64,000 nt of DNA. It comes from Couchioplanes caeruleus (GTDB lineage: Bacteria > Actinomycetota > Actinomycetes > Mycobacteriales > Micromonosporaceae). Location: contig NZ_RJKL01000001.1 of assembly GCF_003751945.1 (NCBI RefSeq), positions 2,666,001 to 2,730,000 on the forward strand, read 5' to 3'. The position numbers were made by a program, and so were the translations under genes. Positions 1 through 7,987 of the stretch are shown one piece after another; within the stretch, counting starts at the first letter, position 1, and each line of letters begins with the position of its first letter. The notes under the pieces were generated by a model. It did no database searches. It had not been told where the DNA came from and saw only the letters and a program-made list of their open reading frames with translations.

Positions 1-416
1 ACACCGGCGAGGAAGATCCGGCCGCCCGGCTTCACGGTCACCGGCGGCCACTTCGCCGCGCAGTCGCCGTTGCACGTGGACTTCGACGGCTTCGCCGTGT
101 CCTGGTCGAACCGGTAGAGCGTCAGGCCCGCGCCGTTCACCAGCACCGGGTTCAGGTTCCCGGCCCGGGCGGCGGTCAGTTGCACCCACTTCTGCGCCAC
201 GGTCGCGGTCTCACCGGTCGGAGCACCGCCCTTCGGCGCCGCCCAGTCACCAGTGCCGCGGAGTGCCTGGGAGCTTGCCGCCGTACCCGTGACCAGATCG
301 GCCAGGGCCGCTACCGGCGCGGCAGCGGGCACGGGCCCATTGCTTCCGCACGCGGACAGGAGCAGCGCGCCGCTCACGGCAACTGCGGCAAAAGAAAGCA
401 TTCGCGGGGATTGCAT
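1..416 (-). CDS. Lipoprotein with YxFxxD-type repeat domain, partial
   Basis: The gene runs off the left edge, so only its first ~138 codons are present. The ATG at 416 opens a short positive-then-hydrophobic leader ending in the lipobox LLLSAC, so the product should be lipidated on Cys and exported. A Ser/Ala/Pro linker follows, then a segment with LTLYRFDQD and a CNGDCAAKWPPV stretch. This matches the secreted repeat family COG4315 (lipoproteins with a conserved Y-x-[FWY]-x-x-D motif), whose biochemical role is not settled. Members usually carry two such repeats; only the first is visible here. It lies on the same strand as the ABC genes that begin upstream of it, 167 bp away. The family call rests on motif memory, not a search. 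Confidence 0.75.
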   Translation of the reverse strand, partial: MQSPRMLSFAAVAVSGALLLSACGSNGPVPAAAPVAALADLVTGTAASSQALRGTGDWAAPKGGAPTGETATVAQKWVQLTAARAGNLNPVLVNGAGLTLYRFDQDTAKPSKSTCNGDCAAKWPPVTVKPGGRIFLAG

Positions 417-583
417 GACAGGGCCCTTTCTAGTGGCCTTTGCGATACGAACGCCCTTCACACGTACGCCCCCGCGAAGCGGTTCAGGCCGCGAACCCGC
501 CCTGCCGCGACTTTTCACGGATCACCTGGTCAGAGCCGCGCAAAGGCTCCGAATCGTGGCCTGGATCACGGATCCGGCGGCCC

Positions 584-2347
584 TCAGGGAAGCTCGGCGC
601 CCGTGGGGGTGCGCGATTCCCAGGCGGCCCAGAGCCGGGCGTACCGGCCTCCCGCGGTGACCAGCTCGGCGTGCGGCCCGGACTCCACGATGGCGCCGTG
701 CTCCAGGACCACGATCCGGTCGGCGGCGGCGGCCTGGGTCAGCCGGTGCGCCACGACCAGCGCGGTCCGGCCCCGCAACGCGGCCGTGGCCGCCCCCTCC
801 AGCGCCCGGGCACCCGCGCTGCCGGCTTCGGCGGTCGCCTCGTCCAGCACCGCCACGGCCGGATCGAGCAGGACGAGCCGGGCCAGGGCGAGTTGCTGCG
901 CCTGCGCGGCGGTCAGGTCGTGGCCGCCCTCGCCGACGACCGTGTCCAGCCCCTCGGGCAGCGCCCGGGCCCATTCCAGCGCCCCGACCGTCGCCAGGGC
1001 GGCCTCGACGTCGGCGACGGCCGCTCCCGGCCGGGCCAGCCGCAGATCCTCGCTGAGGGGGCCGGCGAAGACATGCGTCTCCTGGCTGACGATCGCCACG
1101 GTGTGCGCGGGCAGGTCGGCGACCGGTACGCCGCCGACCCGGGCGGTGCCGCTGCCGGGCCGCAGGACGCCGGCGGCGATCGACGCCACGGTGGTCTTGC
1201 CGGCGCCGGTCGAGCCGACGAGCGCGACCCGCTCCCCCGGCGCGACCCGCAGCGACACGTCGTGCACCACCGCAGTGACGCCGTCGTAGCTGAAGCCGAC
1301 GCCTTCCAGCGACAGCGACGTGTCGGCCGGCCGGCGTCCGCCGGCGCGCTGCTCCTGCGGCATCCGCTGGACGCCGACAAGGCGGGCCAGGCTCGCCCCG
1401 GCGGCCTGCATCTCGTCGAAGGTGAACAGCAGCATCGCCACCGGATTGAACAGCCGGTGGAACAGCAGGGCGGCCGCCGACGTCTCGCCGACGGTGACCG
1501 CGCCCCGGCGCACCAGCAGGAAGCCCATCGCAAGGATCGTTGCCAGCCCGAGGAACTCGGCCCGGTTGATCCGGCCGACGAAGCGGGTGAACAGCGCGAA
1601 GACGTTCACCGAGAGATCACGGGCCAGGGCGGAGGCGCCGTCGATGTCGCGCAGGTGCCGATCCTCCAGCCGGTAGGCGTGCACCGTACGCAGGCCCTGC
1701 ATGCTCTCGACGAGCATCTGGGACCGTTCGGCGACCGCCGCCCGCTCCTGGGCGTACCGGGGCGCCGACCGCGGCAGATACCAGCGGAGGGCGGCCACGT
1801 AGAACGGCACCGCGAGGGCACCGGCAAGCCCGAGCCGCCAGTCGATGGCCGCCATCGCACCGAGGCTCAGCACGGCGAGCAGCACGGCCGAGATCAGCTC
1901 GGGCAACACCTCGGAGACGGCCTTGCCGATCGCCGCGATGTCGGCGCCCACCCGCGACAGCAGGTCGCCGCGGCCGGCGCGGTCGAGCACGAGCGCGGGC
2001 AGCCGCAGCGCGGTCGCCACGGTGCTCTCGCGCAGGTCGGCGAGCATCCGGGCACCGAGCCGGCCGGCCAGGTACGTGGACAACCCGGTCGCCGCCCCAC
2101 CGACCACCGCGGCGACCACGATGACGACCGAGAGGCCGGCGATCGCGGAGGCGCCGGCGCCGGCCCGGACCCGGTCGACGAGCAGGCCCAGCGCGTACAC
2201 GGGAGCGATCGAGGCGGCGGCCGCGAGCAGACCGGCCACCGCCGTGCCGGTCACCTCGCCGCGGCGTCCGCGCAGCTCGTTTCGCAGCCAGTCCCAGCTC
2301 TGCCTCGCGGAGGCGATCGGCAGGCTGTCCGCCCGTTCGTCGGTCAT
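584..2347 (-). CDS. ABC exporter half-transporter, subunit with complete ATPase motifs but degenerate signature
   Basis: A fused membrane-plus-ATPase subunit of 587 aa, the usual length for a bacterial type IV ABC exporter half. The membrane domain covers about residues 30-320 and the nucleotide-binding domain 345-580. Visible motifs are Walker A GSTGAGKTT (378-386), Q-loop VSQE (~421), Walker B VAVLDEAT with D502 and catalytic E503, and the switch His H534. The ABC signature, normally LSGGQ, is LTAAQ (478-482). Its start overlaps the stop of the upstream subunit by 4 bp (2344-2347), so the two are translationally coupled and should form a heterodimer. The signature lost here is intact in the partner. 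The substrate is unknown; the upstream iron-box candidate makes a siderophore-related role possible. Confidence 0.9.
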   Translation of the reverse strand: MTDERADSLPIASARQSWDWLRNELRGRRGEVTGTAVAGLLAAAASIAPVYALGLLVDRVRAGAGASAIAGLSVVIVVAAVVGGAATGLSTYLAGRLGARMLADLRESTVATALRLPALVLDRAGRGDLLSRVGADIAAIGKAVSEVLPELISAVLLAVLSLGAMAAIDWRLGLAGALAVPFYVAALRWYLPRSAPRYAQERAAVAERSQMLVESMQGLRTVHAYRLEDRHLRDIDGASALARDLSVNVFALFTRFVGRINRAEFLGLATILAMGFLLVRRGAVTVGETSAAALLFHRLFNPVAMLLFTFDEMQAAGASLARLVGVQRMPQEQRAGGRRPADTSLSLEGVGFSYDGVTAVVHDVSLRVAPGERVALVGSTGAGKTTVASIAAGVLRPGSGTARVGGVPVADLPAHTVAIVSQETHVFAGPLSEDLRLARPGAAVADVEAALATVGALEWARALPEGLDTVVGEGGHDLTAAQAQQLALARLVLLDPAVAVLDEATAEAGSAGARALEGAATAALRGRTALVVAHRLTQAAAADRIVVLEHGAIVESGPHAELVTAGGRYARLWAAWESRTPTGAELP

Positions 2348-4026
2348 CGCAACACCAGCCGGCGGTAAAGGTCGTCGCAGGCACCGAGGTCGACATGCGC
2401 GCCCTCGGCGGTGACCACGCCGTCCCCGAGGACGACCACCCGGTCGGTGGCGGCGAGCAGGGCCGGGCTGCTGGTGATCACGACCGTGCCGAAGCCCGAC
2501 CCCGGGCCGTGCCGCAGCGCGCGGATGCCCTGAGCGATGGCGTGCTCGGTGACCGCGTCGACGGCCGTGGTCGGGTCGTGCAGCACCAGCACCGGCGGCC
2601 GGGCGAGCAGGGCGCGGGCCAGGGCGACCCGCTGCCGCTGGCCACCGGAGAGGCTGGCGCCCCGCTCGGAGACCGGTGCGTCGAGACCACCGGGATGGGT
2701 CGCGACCACCTCGTCGGCCGCCGCCGCGGCGAGCGCCTCGGTGAGCGCGCCGCCGTCCGCGTGCACGGCCACGTTGGCCGCGAGGGTGCCGGTGAACAGG
2801 TCCGCGTGGTGGGGCTCCACCAGCAGCAGGCGCCGGGCCTGGTCCCGGTCGATCTCGTCGATCGGTACGCCGCCGAGCAGCACCGTACCCTCGTATCCGG
2901 CCGGGACGGCGAGCAGTTTGACCAGGGCCTCGGCGTCGGCCGGCCGGCGCGCCACGACGCCGACGAACTCACCGGGGCGCACGTGCAGGTCCAGACCCGC
3001 GAGCGGGCCGTGGCGCACCCCGCTCAGGTGCAGCTCGCACGGCCGGTCGGCGGGGGCCGCGGCGCCCTCCGGCAGGAGCAGACCGGCGTCGGCGACCTGG
3101 GCGACCCGGTCCGCCGACGCGCGCGCCCCGGCGATGAGGCCGGGCACGACCGCGAGCAACCCGAAGGGCTCGACGAGGAACTGCGCGGAGCCGATCACGG
3201 TGATGAACTGGCCGACGGTGATGCGGCCGGTGAGGGCGAACCACCCGGCGAGGATCGCGATGCCGCACGCCAGCAGCGTGCTGAGGGTGGTGGAGGCGGC
3301 GAGGTAGCCGCCCTGCGTCCGCGCGGCACGCAGGGTGGCGGCGAGCGAGCGGCGGCTCACCGCGCGGTAGCGGTCGGCGGCCGCTTCCTGCGCGCCGATG
3401 CCGCGCAGCGACCGCAGGCCGGAGACCAGATCGACGGCGAGCGAGGTGGCCCGACCCGCCTGCTCCTGCTGGTCGGCGACCCGCTTGGTGATCCGCGGGG
3501 AGCCGACCTGCAGCACGATCAGCACCACCGGCGTGGCGACCAGCACCGCGAGCCCCAGCGGTACGGAGATCAGCAGCAGCGTGACGGCACTCACCGCGGT
3601 GGCCACGACGGCGCCGGCGATCCGCGGCACGTAGTCGAGCAGGTACGACGTGTTGTCGGCGTCGGTCGTGGACACGGTCAGCAGGTCCCCGGCGCGCAGG
3701 TCGGTCCGGACCCCGCGCGGGTGCAGGATCTTCGCGGCGACCTCCACCCGCAGCAGGTGCGCCTCCTCGGCGATCGCCGCCACCAGCAGCCGCGACCCGA
3801 GCCGGTACGCCGAGGTCAGCACGGCGAAGACCAGGCCGAGCGCCCCGATCCACAGCGCCAGCGCGGTGCCGTCGCCCGGCGTGACGGCACGGTCGACGAT
3901 CACGCCGACGAGGACCGGGATCGCCGCCTCGCAGGCCTGGAACACGCCGATGAGGGCGGTGCCGGCCGACAGGCGCCGGCCGTTGCGGCCGATCGTCCTG
4001 CGCAGGATGCGGCTGCCGGGTGACAC
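2344..4026 (-). CDS. ABC exporter half-transporter, subunit with degenerate ATPase site but intact signature
   Basis: 560 aa, membrane domain in about 1-310 and a nucleotide-binding domain at 325-560. The ABC signature LSGGQRQRVALARAL (from 459) is perfect. Walker A is unrecognisable (GVVARRPADAEAL at ~356-368, with no Lys-Ser/Thr), the Q-loop Gln is Glu (LVEP, ~404), the Walker B Glu is Pro (VLVLHDPT, D484-P485) and the H-loop His is Ser (VVITSSP, ~519). It can therefore hardly hydrolyse ATP itself, but it can complete the active site of its partner. The GTG start at 4026 has an AGGAG ribosome site 5 bp upstream. It is first in a two-gene operon, and an IdeR/DtxR-like palindrome lies 57 bp upstream. 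Confidence 0.9.
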   Translation of the reverse strand: MSPGSRILRRTIGRNGRRLSAGTALIGVFQACEAAIPVLVGVIVDRAVTPGDGTALALWIGALGLVFAVLTSAYRLGSRLLVAAIAEEAHLLRVEVAAKILHPRGVRTDLRAGDLLTVSTTDADNTSYLLDYVPRIAGAVVATAVSAVTLLLISVPLGLAVLVATPVVLIVLQVGSPRITKRVADQQEQAGRATSLAVDLVSGLRSLRGIGAQEAAADRYRAVSRRSLAATLRAARTQGGYLAASTTLSTLLACGIAILAGWFALTGRITVGQFITVIGSAQFLVEPFGLLAVVPGLIAGARASADRVAQVADAGLLLPEGAAAPADRPCELHLSGVRHGPLAGLDLHVRPGEFVGVVARRPADAEALVKLLAVPAGYEGTVLLGGVPIDEIDRDQARRLLLVEPHHADLFTGTLAANVAVHADGGALTEALAAAAADEVVATHPGGLDAPVSERGASLSGGQRQRVALARALLARPPVLVLHDPTTAVDAVTEHAIAQGIRALRHGPGSGFGTVVITSSPALLAATDRVVVLGDGVVTAEGAHVDLGACDDLYRRLVLR

Positions 4027-4082
4027 GCTGACTCCTTCGCGCTGTCGCGGATGCGCCGGCTCTCCTCGACGGGGCCGTCCGC

Positions 4083-4101
4083 GCAGGGGAGGCTAGCCTA
4101 A
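4083..4101 (-). promoter_or_regulatory. Candidate IdeR/DtxR iron box upstream of the ABC operon
   Basis: The 19 bp here match the classical iron-box consensus TTAGGTTAGGCTAACCTAA at 14 positions by hand alignment. The right half CTAGCCTAA matches 8 of 9 positions. A perfect 10-bp palindrome (AGGCTAGCCT, 4090-4099) sits within it. It lies between rsmE and the ABC operon, 57 bp before the GTG at 4026, where a repressor site would be expected. Iron-dependent repression is inference. Confidence 0.45.
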
Positions 4102-4129
4102 GCCGGGGCGGCGAACCGTGAGCAGGCTC

Positions 4130-4864
4130 TCACCAGCGGTCGAGCAGCGCCGACAGGACGGCGAGCGCGGCCACTCCGGCGGTGGAGGTCCGCAGCACCG
4201 CGTCGCCGAGCCGCACCGGCTGCGCGCCGGCGGCGACGAACGCGCCCACCTCCTGGTCGCTGATCCCGCCCTCCGGGCCGACGACCAGCACGATCTCCCC
4301 CGCGGCCGGCAGCTTCGCCGCGGTCAGCCGGTCGGTCGCCTCCTCGTGCAGCACGAAGGCGGCAGTGGCGGCCGACAGCCGCGCGGCGGCCTGCTTGGTC
4401 GGCACGTCGGGGTCGCCGGAGACCACCGGCAGCCAGGGCCGGCGCGCCTGCTTGGCCGCCTCGCGCGCGGTGGAGACCCACTTCTCCCGGGCGCGTACGC
4501 CCCGGTCGCCGCGCCACTGCGCCACCGACCGCGACGCGGCCCAGGGCACGATCTCGTCGACCCCGATCTCCGTCATCGCCTGCACGGCGAGCTCGCCACG
4601 GTCTCCCTTCGCGATCCCCTGCACGACGACCAGCCGAGGATCCGGCGCCGGGGCGAAGGTCCGCTCCCCGACCTCGACGTCGACGCTGCCCCGGCCGACC
4701 CCGGTGACCTCGGCGCGCACCGAGCCACCCCGCCCGTCGGCGAGGATGAGCGCCTCACCGGTCCGGAGTCGCTGCACGTCGGCAGCGTGATGACCTTCCC
4801 GGCCCGACAGCGTGAAGCGCCGGGAGGTAGGCAGGTCCTCGACGAGGAACAGGGGTGCGGACAC
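4130..4864 (-). CDS. rsmE: 16S rRNA m3U1498 methyltransferase RsmE
   Basis: The 244 aa match the usual length of RsmE, a SPOUT-class enzyme that uses SAM to methylate N3 of U1498 in 16S rRNA. The C-terminal SPOUT knot is visible as VLVVGPEGGISDQEV and the terminal VRLGDAVLRTSTAGVAAL, the SAM-binding loops of the family. The N-terminal PUA-like part contains FTLSGREGHHAADVQRLR. The GTG at 4864 is chosen because it gives the family N-terminus and lies 2 bp after the dnaJ stop; the frame stays open further upstream but only as an antisense-like shadow of dnaJ. The dnaJ-rsmE order is conserved in many bacteria. Confidence 0.93.
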   Translation of the reverse strand: MSAPLFLVEDLPTSRRFTLSGREGHHAADVQRLRTGEALILADGRGGSVRAEVTGVGRGSVDVEVGERTFAPAPDPRLVVVQGIAKGDRGELAVQAMTEIGVDEIVPWAASRSVAQWRGDRGVRAREKWVSTAREAAKQARRPWLPVVSGDPDVPTKQAAARLSAATAAFVLHEEATDRLTAAKLPAAGEIVLVVGPEGGISDQEVGAFVAAGAQPVRLGDAVLRTSTAGVAALAVLSALLDRW

Positions 4865-4866
4865 GG

Positions 4867-6015
4867 TCAGTGGCCGTTGAAGGCGTCCCGCATGCGCGAG
4901 AAGAACCCGCCCTGCTTGCTCAGCTCGGCCACGTCCTCGCCGCGCGTCTTGGCGAAGTCGCGCAGCATCCGCTCCTGGTCGGCGGTGAGCTTGGTCGGGG
5001 TCTTCACGTCCAGGTGCACGAAGAGGTCGCCGCGGCCCTGCCCGCGCAGATGCGGCACGCCCTTGCCGCGTACCCGCAGGGTCGATGCCGGCTGGGTGCC
5101 GGGCTTGACCTCGATGTTCTCCTCCGAGTCGAGGGTCTTGATGGTCAGTCGGGTGCCCAGGGCCGCGGCCGTCATCGGCAGCGTGACCCGGCAGTGCAGG
5201 TCGTCGCCCTTGCGGGAGTAGACGTCGTGCGGACGCTCGTGGATCTCCACGTAGAGGTCGCCGGCCGTGCCGCCGCCGGGGCCCACCTCGCCCTGCTGGG
5301 CCAGGCGGATCCGCATGCCGTCCTCGACGCCGGCCGGGATCTTGACGGTCAGCGAGCGCCGGGTCCGGATCCGGCCGTCGCCGGCGCAGGTCGGGCAGGG
5401 CTGCGGGATGACCGTGCCGTGGCCCTGGCAGTTCTGACAGGGGCGCGACGAGACGACCTGGCCCAGGAAGGTGCGCTGCACCGACTGGACCTCGCCCCGG
5501 CCGCCACAGGTCTCGCAGGTGGCCAGGTGGGTGCCGGGCGCGGTGCCGGCGCCGGAGCACTGGGTGCAGAGCACCGCGGTGTCGACCGTGATCGGCGCCT
5601 CGACCCCGAACGCGGTCTCGACCAGGTCGAGTTCCAGGCGCAGGATGGCGTCGGCACCGGGCCGCGTGCGCGGCCGCGGACCCCGGGCACCGCCGCCTCC
5701 CGCGGCCGTGCCGAAGAACGCGTCCATGATGTCCTGGAAGCCGACGAACGGGCCGGCGCCGCCGGGACCGCCCGGGCCCGCGCCCGCGCCGCCGCCGGGG
5801 GCGAGGGGGTCGCCGCCCAGGTCGACGATCTGCCGCTTCTGGTCGTCGGAGAGGACCTCGTAGGCGGCGTTGATGTCCTTGAACTTCTCGTGCGCCTCAG
5901 GGTCCGGATTGACGTCCGGGTGGTACTGACGGGCCAGCTTGCGGTAGGCACGCTTGATCTCGTCGTCGGTGGCTTCGCGGCTGATGCCGAGAATTCCGTA
6001 GTAGTCCTTGGCCAC
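4867..6015 (-). CDS. dnaJ: Chaperone DnaJ (Hsp40), HrcA-linked copy
   Basis: DnaJ stimulates DnaK ATPase and holds unfolded clients. The J-domain includes KDYYGILGISREATDDE and the HPD motif in YHPDVNPDPE. A Gly-rich linker follows, then four CxxCxGxG zinc-binding repeats (CTQCSGAG, CETCGGRG, CQNCQGHG, CPTCAGDG) and the C-terminal substrate-binding domains. The GTG at 6015 gives the normal N-terminus (M)AKDYYGIL. An in-frame ATG at 6033 would add six residues and cannot be excluded. It lies 84 bp downstream of hrcA and just upstream of rsmE, so it should be under HrcA/CIRCE heat-shock control. Actinobacteria usually carry a second dnaJ next to dnaK, which is not in this window. Confidence 0.95.
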   Translation of the reverse strand: MAKDYYGILGISREATDDEIKRAYRKLARQYHPDVNPDPEAHEKFKDINAAYEVLSDDQKRQIVDLGGDPLAPGGGAGAGPGGPGGAGPFVGFQDIMDAFFGTAAGGGGARGPRPRTRPGADAILRLELDLVETAFGVEAPITVDTAVLCTQCSGAGTAPGTHLATCETCGGRGEVQSVQRTFLGQVVSSRPCQNCQGHGTVIPQPCPTCAGDGRIRTRRSLTVKIPAGVEDGMRIRLAQQGEVGPGGGTAGDLYVEIHERPHDVYSRKGDDLHCRVTLPMTAAALGTRLTIKTLDSEENIEVKPGTQPASTLRVRGKGVPHLRGQGRGDLFVHLDVKTPTKLTADQERMLRDFAKTRGEDVAELSKQGGFFSRMRDAFNGH

Positions 6016-6099
6016 AGGGTTTCGAGTCCTCATGTCTGCCCCGCGCGGTAAAGCGCCGGAGACCGTCGTCGCTTGTGCGTCAGTGCCGTGCTGCCTGTT

Positions 6100-7122
6100 T
6101 CAGTTCTGGGCCAGCAGATCGCCAACGTAGCGTGCCACGGCGCGCACGGTGGCGATGGTGCCGGGGTAGTCCATCCGGGTCGGCCCCAGCACGCCGAGGC
6201 CACCAACGATTGTCGTACCCGGTCCGTAACCGGTGCTCACCACCGACGCCGCCCGCAGATTGTCGATCTCGTTCTCGTCGCCGATGCGGACCCGAGTCGT
6301 GCTCGGCTCCACCTCGCCGATGAGCTTGAGCAGGATGACCTCCTCCTCCAGGGCTTCCAGCACCGGGCGCAGCGAGCCCTGGAAGTCCAGGACGCCGCCG
6401 CGGGTCAGGTTGGCCGTGCCGGCCAGGGCGAGACGTTCGTCACTGCGCTCGACCAGGGTCTCCATGAGCACGGAGGCCACGCACGCCATCGTGCTGCGCT
6501 TCTCCGGGGCGGACTCGTCGACCAGGGCCTGCACCAGCGGCGGCGTGTCGGCGAGCTTCACCCCGGTCAGCTTGGCGTTGACCTTGCGCCGCATGTCCAG
6601 CACGTCGTCGGGGTGGGTCGGCTGGGGCAGCTCGAGGAGCCGCTGCTCGACCCGGCCGGTGTCGGCGATCATCACGAGCATGAGCCGGGTGCTGGAGATC
6701 GGCACCAGCTCGAGGTGGCGCACGGCGGAGCGCGAGAGGCTCGGATACTGCACGACGGCGACCTGGCGGGTGAGCTGGGCGAGCAGGCGCACCGTGCGGT
6801 GCACCACGTCGTCCAGGTCGACCGCGCCGGCGAGGAACCGCTCGATGGCCCTGCGCTCGGCCGGACTCAGCGCCTTGACCCGCGACAACCGGTCCACGAA
6901 GAGTCGGTAGCCGGCGTCGGTGGGCACCCGGCCCGCGCTGGTGTGCGGCTGGCGGATGTAGCCCTCCTCCTCCAGCACGGCCATGTCGTTGCGGACGGTG
7001 GCCGGGGAGACGCCGAGCTGGCGGCGCTCGACCAGGGCCTTGCTGCCGACCGGCTCCTGGGTGGCAACGTAGTCCTCGACGATGGCACGGAGCACCTCGA
7101 GCTTGCGGTCATCGAGACTCAT
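6100..7122 (-). CDS. hrcA: Heat-inducible transcription repressor HrcA
   Basis: 340 aa, the normal HrcA length. HrcA binds the CIRCE operator and represses chaperone genes; GroEL maintains its active form. The N-terminal winged-helix has the family signature [21 protein letters not shown], seen here in two parts ([13 protein letters not shown] and [13 protein letters not shown]), followed by [37 protein letters not shown], and the central dimerisation and C-terminal domains. The ATG at 7122 is preceded by a GGGAGGGG ribosome site. The reading frame stays open upstream but the extra residues have no family likeness. A CIRCE site 19 bp upstream indicates autoregulation. First gene of hrcA-dnaJ-rsmE. 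Confidence 0.96.
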   Translation of the reverse strand: MSLDDRKLEVLRAIVEDYVATQEPVGSKALVERRQLGVSPATVRNDMAVLEEEGYIRQPHTSAGRVPTDAGYRLFVDRLSRVKALSPAERRAIERFLAGAVDLDDVVHRTVRLLAQLTRQVAVVQYPSLSRSAVRHLELVPISSTRLMLVMIADTGRVEQRLLELPQPTHPDDVLDMRRKVNAKLTGVKLADTPPLVQALVDESAPEKRSTMACVASVLMETLVERSDERLALAGTANLTRGGVLDFQGSLRPVLEALEEEVILLKLIGEVEPSTTRVRIGDENEIDNLRAASVVSTGYGPGTTIVGGLGVLGPTRMDYPGTIATVRAVARYVGDLLAQN

Positions 7123-7140
7123 GACCCCTCCCTCTTGTCC

Positions 7141-7167
7141 CTGGCACTCCGTCGAGTCGAGTGCCAG
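7141..7167 (-). promoter_or_regulatory. CIRCE operator (HrcA binding site)
   Basis: A perfect inverted repeat CTGGCACTC-N9-GAGTGCCAG, differing from the consensus TTAGCACTC-N9-GAGTGCTAA only at the two outer positions of each arm. It lies 19 bp upstream of the hrcA start codon, the canonical place for HrcA autorepression. Confidence 0.93.
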
Positions 7168-7285
7168 TCTACGACGCACCTGGCCCGCGCGCGATGATCG
7201 ACCGATGATGTGGGAGCTACTTAGCCGAGTGTCTATTCTTCGGGCTACCTCGGGTGTTGCCCTCGCCACGACCGACCTGCGGTCA

Positions 7286-7291
7286 TACCGT
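7286..7291 (+). promoter_or_regulatory. Candidate -10 element of a leaderless promoter
   Basis: TACCGT fits the actinobacterial TANNNT -10 pattern and ends 7 bp before the ATG at 7299. No Shine-Dalgarno sequence precedes that ATG. This spacing is typical of leaderless transcripts starting at the A of the start codon. No convincing -35 is seen. Confidence 0.4.
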
Positions 7292-7298
7292 GTTCGCC

Positions 7299-7940
7299 AT
7301 GACTGAACCGCCGCGCCCGCCCGGTGAGGGAAATCCCTCGGACCCCACCGCGCCGCTCAACCCATATCCGGGCAGCGACCCCACCGGGGCCGCCCCGCCG
7401 CCGCCCCCCACCTACGGAGCCCCTCAGCCCCCGCCCTACGGCACGACTCCCCCGCCGCCCACCTCCGGCGCGGGCGGATACGGTCCCCCGCCCGGTTCCG
7501 GCGCCCCGTACGGCGGCCCGCCGCCCGGACAGCCCTACGGCGCTCCCGGCGCCTACGGCCAGCAGCCCGGCTACCCGCCGCACGGCTACGGCCCGGGCGG
7601 CGGCGACGAGAAGACCTGGATCCTGGTCGCGCACTTCGGTGGTGCGGCGGGTGCCTTCCTCGGCGGCGGCTGCTCCGGCTGGATCGCCCCACTGGTCGCC
7701 ATGCTCGCCAAGGGCAATCAGTCGCCGTACGTACGGGCCGAGGCGGTCAAGGCGCTGAACTTCCAGCTCCTCTGGACGATCATCGCGGTCATCGGCTACG
7801 CCACGATCTGCATCGGCATCGGCATCTTCGTCGCCATCGGGGCCTGGCTGGTCGCCACGATCCTGGGCGTCATCGCCGGCGTGAAGGCGAGCAACAACGA
7901 GCCGTACAACTATCCGATGTCGGTCTCGATGATCAAGTAG
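7299..7940 (+). CDS. DUF4870 family membrane protein with Pro/Gly/Tyr-rich N-terminus
   Basis: 213 aa. The first ~105 residues are a disordered Pro/Gly/Tyr-rich tail (repeats such as PPPYG and [10 protein letters not shown]). The C-terminal ~105 residues contain hydrophobic segments with the DUF4870 pattern: HFGGAAGAF, then the hydrophobic stretch to [15 protein letters not shown], then a final TM hairpin and a conserved PYNYPMS end. DUF4870 proteins are small membrane proteins of unknown role. The ATG at 7299 is preferred over an in-frame ATG at 7254 because the added residues are unlike the family and a leaderless -10 precedes it. It is divergent from hrcA and convergent with hemW. Confidence 0.85.
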   Translation: MTEPPRPPGEGNPSDPTAPLNPYPGSDPTGAAPPPPPTYGAPQPPPYGTTPPPPTSGAGGYGPPPGSGAPYGGPPPGQPYGAPGAYGQQPGYPPHGYGPGGGDEKTWILVAHFGGAAGAFLGGGCSGWIAPLVAMLAKGNQSPYVRAEAVKALNFQLLWTIIAVIGYATICIGIGIFVAIGAWLVATILGVIAGVKASNNEPYNYPMSVSMIK

Positions 7941-7987
7941 TGCGATGGGCGGCGCCGGCTCTCGGCGGTGCCGCCCCGCCAGACGAG

